Source: Actinomycetota bacterium (GTDB taxonomy: Bacteria > Actinomycetota > Thermoleophilia > Gaiellales > Gaiellaceae). From it: DNA of 51,926 nucleotides. Numbering within the stretch: the stretch's first letter is position 1; each line of letters starts with the position of its first letter. Position numbers and translations under genes: made by a program. Of the stretch, positions 40,780 through 49,139 are shown one piece after another. Location: assembly GCA_005888435.1 (NCBI GenBank), contig VAXO01000068.1, positions 1 to 51,926 on the forward strand. The letters are read 5' to 3'. The notes beneath the pieces were generated by a model that was given only the letters and a program-made list of their open reading frames with translations, was not told the origin of the DNA and did not search any database.

Positions 40780-40944
40780 ATGGCCGAATTCCCCGCTGAG
40801 GCAGGCCCACAGCAAATCGTCTGCCCTCACTGCAAGAAGACGTTCACGGCCGAGCTGATTGCCGGCCAGACCGAGCGCCACCGGGGCTTCAAGTGCCCAC
40901 ACTGCAAGCTGTTCGTCCCGGCGGCCCGGGCGCGTAACAGCTAG
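40780..40944 (+). CDS. Small zinc-ribbon protein, 54 aa
   Basis: [37 protein letters not shown]: two CPHCK knuckles. Confidence 0.75.
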   Translation: MAEFPAEAGPQQIVCPHCKKTFTAELIAGQTERHRGFKCPHCKLFVPAARARNS

Positions 40945-40994
40945 ACGCCTGTCCCTCGTTCAAGGGATACGAGCAGCCTGCCGATGAGCTTCGC

Positions 40995-43013
40995 GTGGCT
41001 GTCGACGCTGCCGCCTCCCGCACGGACCCGCTCGAGCGAGTGGCCGCGATTCCCGGCTGGTTCTGGGTCTCGGGAATCGTCGCCGCGAGCTTCTTCGGAC
41101 GCCTGATCGCCGCGGCCGGGCGGCCGGTCCCGCACTACCTCCCGGACGAATACATCTACCCCTCGCTCGCGCGAAGCTTCGCCGAGCACGGCCGGCCGAT
41201 GATCCGAGGAGTCGGCGTGCACTTCCCGGCGCTGCTCGACCCGGTCGTGACGGCTCCGGTCTGGTTTTTCACGCATGACCCGGTGCGCGCCTATGCGATC
41301 ACGCAGGGCTCGCACGCCGCATTCGTCTCGCTCGCGGCGATTCCGGCTTACCTGCTTTGCAAGCGCCTCGGTCTCGCCGGCTGGCTCGCCGTTGCGGTCG
41401 CTGCACTCGCGGTCGCGGTGCCGGACGGCGTGTACGCCTCGAGCATGCTCGCCGATCCACTCGCGTACCCGCTCGTGCTCACAACGATCTACCTCGGCGT
41501 GTGCCTTGTCGAGCGCTCGTCGCGCGGCCTGCAGGCCGCATTCGCCGTTGCCGCCGCGCTGGCGGTGCTCGCGCGCGTGCAGTACGCGGTCGTGCCCCTC
41601 GCCGTCTTTGGCGCGGAGCTCGTCGCCGACAGGGGCCGCATCCTCGTGTCGCTGCGTCGCACCTGGCTGGCGCTGGCTCTGCTCGTCGCGCCGCCGGCCG
41701 TCCTGTTCGTGACACTCGGCTCGCAGCGCGTGCTCGGCGTCTACTCGCACGGCGACCATGCAGTGCATCCCGGGTCGCTCGTCCATTGGGTCGCCCGCGA
41801 GGCGATGCTGCTCGCGTATGCGAGCGGCTGGGCGCTCGTGCCGGGCGCGCTTGCCGCCCTTGGGCTGGCACTGGCGCGGCCGTTTCGCCGCGCCGAGCTG
41901 GCCTTCGCGGTCACGACGCTGCTTCTTGGCGGCGCGCTCCTGCTCGAAGCGGCGCAGATCGCAGACACCGACTCGCAGCGCTTCCAGGAGCGCTACCTGT
42001 TCACGCTCATCCCGCTGCTCGCGGTCGCGTTCGGGTTGTACGTCAAGCGCGGTCTGCCACTGCGGGTGCCCGTCGGATTGTGCTCGGCCGCACTGTTGCT
42101 GCTCGCGGCGCGCGTGCCGCTCTCAGGTTACGCGGCGGCGCACAACAAGGACGACTCGCCGACGCTGTGGGCCGTCCTGCGCTTCGAAGCGCTCGTCTCC
42201 GTCGGCAACGGCGCGCTCGCCGTCGCGCTCGTCGCGGCCGGCCTGTCGGCGATCGCCGCACTCGCCGCGTTCAGGAAGCTGCCCGCCGCAGTCGCCATGG
42301 TCACTGCGCTCGGCGCCTGCTGCGCGCTGTCCGCCGGCGCCTCCTCCTACGACCATTTGAGCAGCACGAGCCTGCGGCATTCGCTGAATCCCGATCTGCG
42401 CTGGGTCGACCATGCGCGCCTCGGCTCGGTCGACCTGCTCGCCCCGCCCGGCGCGCGCAAGGAGCAGTCCTGGGAGCAGCTCTTCTGGAACACGTCCGTC
42501 GACCGACTGCTCGTCCTCGGTAGCCCGCCGCTCGATCAGTTCGACACGAAGTTCGTCCGCGTCGCGCCCGACGGCCGCATCCTCGTCGACGGTCGCGCAG
42601 ACCGCCGGCCGCTGCTCGTGCAGACGTACGGGTCAACGGTGCAGCTGACCGGCGTGACACGTGTGCGCCGCGACGTGATCTTCGACCTCTACCGCCCGAC
42701 GGGCACCCCGCGGCTACGCCTCGTGGCCGCCGGCCGTTTCCCCGACAAGTGGCTCGCGCCGCGCGGCGCGATCACGGTGTGGACGAAGTCCGCCGGCACG
42801 CTAACGATCGTGGTGACAATGCCGCCCGGCACGCAGGTAACCCCCTTGCGCTTCAACAACCGGCTCGTGAACGTCCAGCCGGGCCGGCGCACAACCCTGC
42901 ACTTCCACGTCCCCGGCGGCGCACCGTGGAGCCTCCACTTCAGCAGCAAGAAACAGGGCTACCTCGCCGACCGCGCGGTGAGCGTGCTCGCGCCGGTCGT
43001 CCGATTCCGCTAA
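40995..43013 (+). CDS. Multi-TM membrane glycosyltransferase-like protein
   Basis: VPHYLPDEYIYPSLARSFAEHGRP acidic loop and about 10 TM, as in GT-C enzymes. Confidence 0.75.
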   Translation: MAVDAAASRTDPLERVAAIPGWFWVSGIVAASFFGRLIAAAGRPVPHYLPDEYIYPSLARSFAEHGRPMIRGVGVHFPALLDPVVTAPVWFFTHDPVRAYAITQGSHAAFVSLAAIPAYLLCKRLGLAGWLAVAVAALAVAVPDGVYASSMLADPLAYPLVLTTIYLGVCLVERSSRGLQAAFAVAAALAVLARVQYAVVPLAVFGAELVADRGRILVSLRRTWLALALLVAPPAVLFVTLGSQRVLGVYSHGDHAVHPGSLVHWVAREAMLLAYASGWALVPGALAALGLALARPFRRAELAFAVTTLLLGGALLLEAAQIADTDSQRFQERYLFTLIPLLAVAFGLYVKRGLPLRVPVGLCSAALLLLAARVPLSGYAAAHNKDDSPTLWAVLRFEALVSVGNGALAVALVAAGLSAIAALAAFRKLPAAVAMVTALGACCALSAGASSYDHLSSTSLRHSLNPDLRWVDHARLGSVDLLAPPGARKEQSWEQLFWNTSVDRLLVLGSPPLDQFDTKFVRVAPDGRILVDGRADRRPLLVQTYGSTVQLTGVTRVRRDVIFDLYRPTGTPRLRLVAAGRFPDKWLAPRGAITVWTKSAGTLTIVVTMPPGTQVTPLRFNNRLVNVQPGRRTTLHFHVPGGAPWSLHFSSKKQGYLADRAVSVLAPVVRFR

Positions 43014-43071
43014 CGGCGGAGCCTCGCGTCGACGAGGGCCGGAGACTAGCGCGAGCGAAGCGGCGTCCCTA

Positions 43072-43095
43072 GGACTGCGTCGTCAGACGCAGTCC
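43072..43095. other. Hairpin GGACTGCGTC-GTCA-GACGCAGTCC with the rpoD stop codon in the loop
   Basis: Perfect 10-bp stem, tetraloop. Confidence 0.85.
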
Positions 43096-44177
43096 TTGAG
43101 TCCTTGCGCTTCTGGCAAGGACTCAAGTTTTTTTAATGTGTTGTTCTCGATCTGACGGATGCGCTCGCGCGTGACGCCGAAGGCACGGCCGACCTCCTCC
43201 AGCGTGCACGGCTGTGTGCCTGAGAGCCCGAAGCGGAGCTCGATGACCTGACGCTCGCGCTCCGGGAGCGCCGAGAGCGCGTGCTCGACGTCCTCCCGTC
43301 GCAGCGACAGCGTCGCGGTGTCGAACGGCGACTCGGCCGACTCGTCCTCGACGAAGTCGCCGAGCTCCGACTCCTCCTCCTCGCCGATCGGCTTCTCGAG
43401 AGACACCGGCAGCTGCGACATGCGGAGGATCTCGCGCACCTCCTCGGTCGTTATCTCGAGCTCCTCGGCGATCTCGTCGGGACGCGGCTCGCGTCCGAGA
43501 CGTTGCACGAGCTGGCGCTCGATGTGCACGACCTTGTTCAGCTTCTCGACCATGTGCACCGGGATGCGGATCGTGCGCGCCTTGTCGGCGATCGCGCGCG
43601 TGACGGCCTGCCGGATCCACCACGTCGCGTACGTGGAGAACTTGTAGCCCTTGCGGTAGTCGAACTTCTCCACCGCACGGATCAGGCCGAGCGAACCTTC
43701 CTGGATCAGGTCGAGGAAGCTGAGGCCGCGCCCGAGGTACGACTTCGCGATCGAGACGACGAGCCGGAGGTTCGCCTCGGTCATCTGGGTCTTCGCCGCC
43801 ATGTCGCCGCGCTCGATGCGCTTGGCGAGGTAGACCTCCTGGTCGGCGGTCAGGAGCGGCACCTTGCCGATCTCGCGCAGGTACAGGCGCAGCGAGTCGA
43901 GCGACGGCTCGACGCTCAAGTCGAGCTTCGGGCCTTTCTCCTCTTCTGGTGCGGGGAGCTGCTCGTGCGGCGGATGCTTGTGCGTCTCGCCTTCCAGCAG
44001 CTCGACTCCGTGGTCGATCAAGTAGGTGTAGAAGTCTTCGACCTGCTCCTTCGTCAACTCGACGTCGTCGAGCCCTGCCGCGATCTCGTCATATGTGAGA
44101 ACGCCCTTCTCGAGACCTTCCTGGACGAGCTTCTGGAGCTCCTCGACTTCAGGAAGGGAAATTTCGACGGTGAGCAA
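43083..44177 (-). CDS. rpoD: Primary RNA polymerase sigma factor (SigA/RpoD)
   Basis: [78 protein letters not shown]; region 4.2 [18 protein letters not shown]. Confidence 0.96.
   Translation of the reverse strand: MLTVEISLPEVEELQKLVQEGLEKGVLTYDEIAAGLDDVELTKEQVEDFYTYLIDHGVELLEGETHKHPPHEQLPAPEEEKGPKLDLSVEPSLDSLRLYLREIGKVPLLTADQEVYLAKRIERGDMAAKTQMTEANLRLVVSIAKSYLGRGLSFLDLIQEGSLGLIRAVEKFDYRKGYKFSTYATWWIRQAVTRAIADKARTIRIPVHMVEKLNKVVHIERQLVQRLGREPRPDEIAEELEITTEEVREILRMSQLPVSLEKPIGEEEESELGDFVEDESAESPFDTATLSLRREDVEHALSALPERERQVIELRFGLSGTQPCTLEEVGRAFGVTRERIRQIENNTLKKLESLPEAQGLKDCV
43095..43134 (+). terminator. Intrinsic terminator CTTGAGTCCTTG...CAAGGACTCAAG-TTTTTTT (+ strand) inside the rpoD 3' coding end
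   Basis: Perfect 12-bp stem plus one extra C-G pair, followed by seven T's. Confidence 0.9.
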
Positions 44178-44241
44178 CGGTGGCTTACCTCCCGGCTACA
44201 TTCGCGTAGGTGGACGGGGACTCGATCTACCTGTTACACGC

Positions 44242-44273
44242 AAAAGAGCCGGACACCCGCTGCCTCCCGGCTC
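44242..44273 (-). terminator. Intrinsic terminator GAGCCGG-N14-CCGGCTC-TTTT downstream of the asparaginase gene
   Basis: 7-bp stem followed by TTTT on the - strand. Confidence 0.6.
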
Positions 44274-44315
44274 ACCCTCTCGCCCGGCGGATATTACAGA
44301 GTTGAAACGAGTTCG

Positions 44316-45170
44316 CTACGTGCGGATTTCGCCGACCCGCTCTTTGCGACTGTTCTCGAGCGGTAAGACGCTTAACTCGTTCAGGTCGAGGTCGAGTTGC
44401 GCGAAGAACGCGGCCGCTGCAGGGCCGAGCGCACGTCCGTTCCCGTCTTCGCACTTGAGCGCGACGCCGACGCTGTGACCCGCGGCACAAAGCAGTCCTT
44501 CCGCGCCGCCCTTCGCGATCCAACCGGGGAGTGCGCGCATCAGCTGCGTGTCCGTTGCGCGCGGGCCGCGGATCAGCTCCGGGTATGCGCGCATCCCGTC
44601 GGCGACGCGCCGCGCTCCCTCCAGCTGCTCCAAGCGTGCGAATGCGTGCGCCATCCGTTCGAGCGGCAGCGCGAACGTGAGGACGCCACAGCCGTCGACG
44701 GCAGCCGGAATCTCCTGCTCCTCGACTTCCGCAGCCTCGGCGTGCAGCGCGTGTATCGCGCGCTGCACCGGATGGTCGGGCAACCGATAACCATCGCTCG
44801 GCCAATCGTGCGCGCGGCAGAGAGCAAGCATCCCCGCGTGCTTCCCGGAGCAGTTGTGGTTCAGGGGGGACGGCGGGTCGCCTTCCGCGCCGCATTCAAG
44901 CTCGTCAACCGCGGCCGGAGCCTTCGCGAGCAGTCCGCAAACGGCTGCGAGCTGCGCCTCGTCGGCGAGGTGCGAGGCGGAGGCGATCGCGAGGTCGCGC
45001 GCGTCCATGTCAGGGCGCGCACGCGCGAGTGGCACAGCCTGCAGCGGCTTCGACGACGAACGCATGAACGCGACGAGCTGCGGGTCGCCGGCTTCGGCGA
45101 TCACCGCGCCGTCCTGCACCGCGACGGCGTGCACGCGGTGGACCGCTTCCACGACGTTTCCACGGCGCAC
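44316..45170 (-). CDS. L-asparaginase II family protein
   Basis: VVEAVHRVHAVAVQDGAVIAEAGDPQLVAFMRSSSKPLQAVPLARA...NHNCSGKHAGMLALCRAHDWP...AAVDGCGVLTFALPLERMA. Confidence 0.92.
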   Translation of the reverse strand: MRRGNVVEAVHRVHAVAVQDGAVIAEAGDPQLVAFMRSSSKPLQAVPLARARPDMDARDLAIASASHLADEAQLAAVCGLLAKAPAAVDELECGAEGDPPSPLNHNCSGKHAGMLALCRAHDWPSDGYRLPDHPVQRAIHALHAEAAEVEEQEIPAAVDGCGVLTFALPLERMAHAFARLEQLEGARRVADGMRAYPELIRGPRATDTQLMRALPGWIAKGGAEGLLCAAGHSVGVALKCEDGNGRALGPAAAAFFAQLDLDLNELSVLPLENSRKERVGEIRT

Positions 45171-45189
45171 GGATACCCTGATCTCCTCG

Positions 45190-46527
45190 ATGCAATGGAG
45201 ACTAAAGCGCCCACGCGGCGGCCTCTGGAGACACCCCGACTTCATGAAGCTTTGGGCCGGGCAGACGATCAGCGAGTTCGGCACGCCGGTCTCGCAGATC
45301 GCCATTCCGTGGATCGCGATCAAGAACCTGAACGAGAGCGCGTTCGCCGTTGCGAGCCTGACGACGGTGCAGTTTCTGCCGTTCCTGCTCTTCACGCTTC
45401 CGGCCGGCGTCTGGGTCGACCGGCTCTCGCGGCGCATGGTGCTGATCGTGGGCGACCTCGGCCGCGCTGTGCTGCTCGCGACGATTCCGCTGGCCTACGC
45501 GTTCGATGCGCTCACGCTGACCCAGCTGTACGTCGTCGCCTTCCTCGTCGGGATCCTCACGGTCTTCTTCGACGTCGCATACCAGTCGTATCTGCCCTAC
45601 CTCGTCGAACGCGATCAGCTCGTCGAGGGCAACTCGAAGCTGCAGATCACCGTGTCGGCTGCACAAGGCGCCGGGCCTGCGATCGGCGGCGGGCTGATCC
45701 AGGCGATCACCGCACCGTATGCGGTCTTCGTCGATGCGTTCAGCTTCGTTGCGTCGGGTGCCTTCAGCGGGGCGATCAAGAAGCGCGAGCAGGTCGCGGC
45801 GCGTGTCGAGGGGGCGCGGCAGAGCATGTGGGCCGAGCTCAGGGAAGGGCTTTCGTACGTCCTTCGGCATCCGTACCTGCGGCCGCAGGCGATGTGCACG
45901 AGCACGTCCAACTTCTTCGGCTCGATGAGCTTCGCGATCCTGCTCGTGTTCGCGGCTCGCGACTGGCACATGTCCGCGGGCATTGTCGGCATCGGCCTCG
46001 GCCTGGGCTCGCTCGGGTGGCTGCTCGGCGCCGTGTTCGTCGGCCGGCTGCAGGCGTGGCTGGGCGTCGGCACGACGACGCTCGTCGCCTGCGTCCTGTT
46101 CGGCGTACCGTGGCTGCTGATCCCGTTGGCGCCGCAGAGCTTCCCGTTGCCGTTTCTCGTCGTTGCGATCCTGATCGGCGGCTTCGGCGGGGTCGTCTAC
46201 AACGTGACGCAGGTCAGCCTGCGCCAGGCGATCACGCCCGAGCGTCTGCAGGGACGAATGAACGCGGTCATGCGGTTCATCGTCTGGGGCGCGCTGCCGC
46301 TCGGCTCGCTCGTCGGCGGCGCGCTTGCATCGTCGATCGGGCTGCGCAACACGCTGATCGTGGGTGCGGTCGGCGCGACGTTCGCGATCGTCCCGATTTG
46401 GTTCTCGCCGATCCGCACGCTGCGCACCATTCCCGAGCCCGAGCCTCCCGACGAGCCGCGGCTCGAGCCGGGGCTCGCGACGCCGCTGCAAGGGCCGCTG
46501 CCCGCGATGGAGGAGTCGAATGCCTGA
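45190..46527 (+). CDS. MFS transporter (DHA3/enterobactin-exporter-like)
   Basis: WRHPDFMKLWAGQTISEFGTPVSQIAIPWIAI...LPAGVWVDRLSRRMVLIVGDLGRAV. Confidence 0.92.
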   Translation: MQWRLKRPRGGLWRHPDFMKLWAGQTISEFGTPVSQIAIPWIAIKNLNESAFAVASLTTVQFLPFLLFTLPAGVWVDRLSRRMVLIVGDLGRAVLLATIPLAYAFDALTLTQLYVVAFLVGILTVFFDVAYQSYLPYLVERDQLVEGNSKLQITVSAAQGAGPAIGGGLIQAITAPYAVFVDAFSFVASGAFSGAIKKREQVAARVEGARQSMWAELREGLSYVLRHPYLRPQAMCTSTSNFFGSMSFAILLVFAARDWHMSAGIVGIGLGLGSLGWLLGAVFVGRLQAWLGVGTTTLVACVLFGVPWLLIPLAPQSFPLPFLVVAILIGGFGGVVYNVTQVSLRQAITPERLQGRMNAVMRFIVWGALPLGSLVGGALASSIGLRNTLIVGAVGATFAIVPIWFSPIRTLRTIPEPEPPDEPRLEPGLATPLQGPLPAMEESNA

Positions 46528-47347
46528 GCTGCCGGAGATGGAGGCGTGGCGGCGCCAGCTGAACGACCCGGTCTCGGCGTTCCCGATCGTGAAGGCCGGC
46601 CCGGGCCACATCGCGACCCTGAAGACCTTCGACCCCCCGTTGTCGGCACTCGAGGGGCGGCAGCTAGCCGGCGCGGAGCGGCGCGCGAAGCGTCTGCTCT
46701 TCCCGACGGACGACGGCGAGCTCGTGGTGCTCGTGCACCTGATGACCGCCGGCCGGCTGAAGTATCTCCAGTTCGGGGAGAAGGGCCCCAAGACGCCGGC
46801 GTTCCAGCTCATGTTCGAAGGCGGCTCCCGGCTCGTGCTCACGGAAGCCGGTGCGAAGAAGCGGGCCGGCGTCTGGCTGCTGACGCCCGAGGAAGCCGAG
46901 CAGGAGCTCGCGCACCTCGGCCCCGAGGCGCTCGGGATCGGAGCGGAGCGGCTGAAGGAGATCTGCGCGGACGAGTCGCGGCGGCTACATTCGATGTTGC
47001 GAGACCAGCGAGTGATCGCCGGAATCGGGCGCGCCTGGGCGAACGAGATCCTGCACCATGCGCAGCTTTCGCCCTACGAGTTGACGCGCGACGTGACGCC
47101 CGAGCAGGTGGAGCGTCTGGCCGAGGCGATCGACGCCGAGCTGCTGCGCGGGCTGGAGCTTCGCGAGCGCGGCGCGAACGACAAGCGGACATACCGCGTG
47201 CACAACCACCTCGGCGAGCCCTGCTATGTCTGCGGGATGTCGATCGCGCGCGTCGACTTCGAGGAGCACACGATCTACTACTGCCCCGAGTGCCAGACCG
47301 GCGGACGCGTGCTCAAGGACCGCCGGCTGTCACGGCTGCTGCGCTAG
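46520..47347 (+). CDS. Fpg/Nei family DNA glycosylase
   Basis: MPELPEMEAWRRQL; IAGIGRAWANEILHHAQLSP; zinc finger CYVCG...YYCPECQ. Confidence 0.94.
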   Translation: MPELPEMEAWRRQLNDPVSAFPIVKAGPGHIATLKTFDPPLSALEGRQLAGAERRAKRLLFPTDDGELVVLVHLMTAGRLKYLQFGEKGPKTPAFQLMFEGGSRLVLTEAGAKKRAGVWLLTPEEAEQELAHLGPEALGIGAERLKEICADESRRLHSMLRDQRVIAGIGRAWANEILHHAQLSPYELTRDVTPEQVERLAEAIDAELLRGLELRERGANDKRTYRVHNHLGEPCYVCGMSIARVDFEEHTIYYCPECQTGGRVLKDRRLSRLLR

Positions 47348-47755
47348 CGCGCGCTCGACAAGCTCGGCCGCCTCGCGCACGCGCGCGATCTCGTCCAGGG
47401 ATAGGCGGTCGAGCAGCGTCGCCAGGTTCGCAACCCGGCGCTCGCGCCCACGCTGCATTACCCGCCGCCCGTTGGCGGTCGCGTGCAGACGATGCACCCG
47501 CCTGTCGTCGGCGTCGCGCTCGCGCCGGACGAGCCCGCCGACCTCCAGGGCCTGAACGATGCGCGTCATCGTCGGCGGCCGAACCTGCTCCGCCGCCGCC
47601 AGCTCGCCGAGCGTCCTCGGGCCGCCGAAGACGAGCACGGACAGGGCGGAGAGCTGCGCAGGAGGGACGCCCGTCGCCGGATCCTCTCGGCGGACGTGCC
47701 TCAGGGCGTGGATCGCCGCAGAGTGAAAGCGGTCCGCGGCGTCGATTGACAGCTC
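47330..47755 (-). CDS. MarR family transcriptional regulator (start uncertain)
   Basis: FGGPRTLGELAAAEQVRPPTMTRIVQALEVGGLVRRERDADDRRVHRLHATANGRRVMQRGRE; reading frame extends upstream as ELSIDAADRFHSAAIHALRHVRRED. Confidence 0.85.
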   Translation of the reverse strand, partial: ELSIDAADRFHSAAIHALRHVRREDPATGVPPAQLSALSVLVFGGPRTLGELAAAEQVRPPTMTRIVQALEVGGLVRRERDADDRRVHRLHATANGRRVMQRGRERRVANLATLLDRLSLDEIARVREAAELVERALAQQP

Positions 47756-47766
47756 TCGGGAGATTA

Positions 47767-47781
47767 GTTAGCGTAGCTAAC
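47767..47781. promoter_or_regulatory. Putative MarR operator GTTAGC-GTA-GCTAAC
   Basis: Perfect 6-bp inverted repeat overlapping the TAGCGT -10-like element of the ankyrin gene. Confidence 0.75.
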
Positions 47782-47782
47782 G

Positions 47783-48283
47783 ATGTCGGACGTCCTCCAG
47801 GCCATTTACCGCGGCGACCGTGGCGAGGCCGAGCGGCACGCGGCCGGTCGCGAACTCGACATCTTCGAAGCCTCGGCCCTCGGCCGCACCGAGCGTGTGC
47901 GTGAGCTCCTCGACGCCGATCCGTCGCTTGTCAACCGTTACGGCGAGGACGGCTTCCATCCCGTCGGGCTCGCGTCGTTCTTCGGGCATCTGGAGACGGC
48001 GCGACTGTTGTACGAGCGCGGCGCCGACGCGAACCAGCTTGCGCGTAACGAGCACATCCAGACGGCCGCGATTCACGCGGCCGCTGCCGCCGAGGGCAAG
48101 GACGAGGGCACACGCTATGAGCTCGTGAGGCTCGCGCTCGAGCACGGCGCCGATCCGGACCTCGAACAGGGCGGCGGCTTCCGTGCGATCGACGCGGCGC
48201 GACAGAACGGCGACGCGCGCGTGGAGCAACTGCTGCTTGACCACGGCGCAACCGGGTCTGACCCGACCAGGGCCGGAGCGTAA
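47783..48283 (+). CDS. Ankyrin-repeat protein
   Basis: FEASALGRTERVRELLDADPSLVNRYGEDGFHPVGLASFFGHLETARLLYERGADANQ. Confidence 0.92.
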   Translation: MSDVLQAIYRGDRGEAERHAAGRELDIFEASALGRTERVRELLDADPSLVNRYGEDGFHPVGLASFFGHLETARLLYERGADANQLARNEHIQTAAIHAAAAAEGKDEGTRYELVRLALEHGADPDLEQGGGFRAIDAARQNGDARVEQLLLDHGATGSDPTRAGA

Positions 48284-48306
48284 GCCGGCGCGAAGCGCCT
48301 AAGGCT

Positions 48307-48333
48307 GGGGTCTGACCCGCAGGGTCAGACCCC
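48307..48333. repeat. GGGGTCTGACCC / GGGTCAGACCCC palindrome pair; a further copy CGGGTCTGACCCG at 48253-48265 inside the ankyrin CDS
   Basis: Same layout as 7686-7714, including the shared left flank AGGCTGGGGTC. Confidence 0.85.
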
Positions 48334-48528
48334 TCGTTCCCAGGCGTCCAGGAGCCCTTGGACGTGACGGCGCTGCTCGTCGGTGAACGGGACGTCCGCA
48401 AGCAGTCGCCGCACTTCGGACGGGTCGTCGTTCTCGATCGCGGCCTCGAGGTGTTCGCGGGTCGGCGTCGGCTGCTGGAGTTGGCGGCGAAGCCAGCGCA
48501 GTAGGCTCACCTGCGCGGCGCGCGTCAT
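48325..48528 (-). CDS. Small protein of unknown function (67 aa)
   Basis: MTRAAQVSLLRWLRRQLQQPTPTREHLEAAIENDDPSEVRRLLADVPFTDEQRRHVQGLLDAWERGV; translationally coupled (ATGA) to the upstream gene. Confidence 0.65.
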   Translation of the reverse strand: MTRAAQVSLLRWLRRQLQQPTPTREHLEAAIENDDPSEVRRLLADVPFTDEQRRHVQGLLDAWERGV

Positions 48529-49127
48529 TCCGGCAATGTGATCGTCAGGGTGTCGCCGTCGAGCGCGACCGAGCCCCCGAGCGCGCGGACGACGCGGACT
48601 GCGACCGCGGCACCGAGGTCGCGCAGCTCCTCGCCGAGCACGACCGGCGCCGATGAGGCCGTCACGGGTGAGACCGCGAGCGTCGACCCGTCCACGTGCA
48701 GGGTCACCTCGTCGAGACCGCCGTGGCGCAGCGCGGCCTGCGCAAGTGCCGAGACGCCGCGCTCGGTCCCCTCCGGGTCGACGTGCACCTCTCCACCCTC
48801 CCCGCTCACCTTCACCCGATCCTCGCCGAGGTTCGCCGCCGCGGCGCGAGCGAGCTCGAGCGTATTCACCGCTTGCATGCTCGGCTCGTAGCGGCCGTCC
48901 TCGATGCGCGCCGCCGTTCCGAGCTCGTCGAGTAGCTCCGCGAGCTGGCGCGACGCGATGTCGATCATCTCCATGTAGCGCTGCTTCGGCTCGCCGAGAT
49001 CGCCCGTGCGGATCAGCGTCTGCGCGAACCCGTGGATCGTCGCGAGCGGCGTCCGCAGGTCGTGTGCGGCGAGCGACACGAGACGCGCAAAGGTGGAATC
49101 GTTGGCGGCCACAGGGCTGCGTGACAC
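48525..49127 (-). CDS. HisKA-domain sensor kinase-like protein with degenerate ATPase domain
   Basis: FARLVSLAAHDLRTPLATIHGFAQTLIRTG H-box; no DxGxG G-box visible. Confidence 0.8.
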   Translation of the reverse strand: MSRSPVAANDSTFARLVSLAAHDLRTPLATIHGFAQTLIRTGDLGEPKQRYMEMIDIASRQLAELLDELGTAARIEDGRYEPSMQAVNTLELARAAAANLGEDRVKVSGEGGEVHVDPEGTERGVSALAQAALRHGGLDEVTLHVDGSTLAVSPVTASSAPVVLGEELRDLGAAVAVRVVRALGGSVALDGDTLTITLPE

Positions 49128-49139
49128 TAACCTGTCTCC

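Noticed and set aside
43128-43136. TTA codon in rpoD as a bldA-like regulatory codon
   Set aside because: Explained more simply by constraint from the + strand terminator T-tract; no evidence for tRNA-Leu(UUA) regulation in this lineage from the sequence.
44178-44315. Riboswitch or structured leader upstream of rpoD
   Set aside because: Only a simple terminator-like hairpin for the upstream asparaginase gene is visible; no known riboswitch core recognised.
48325-48528. 67-aa ORF as a toxin/antitoxin
   Set aside because: No matching partner or recognised toxin motif; looks like a short helical/ankyrin-like fragment coupled to the kinase-like gene.
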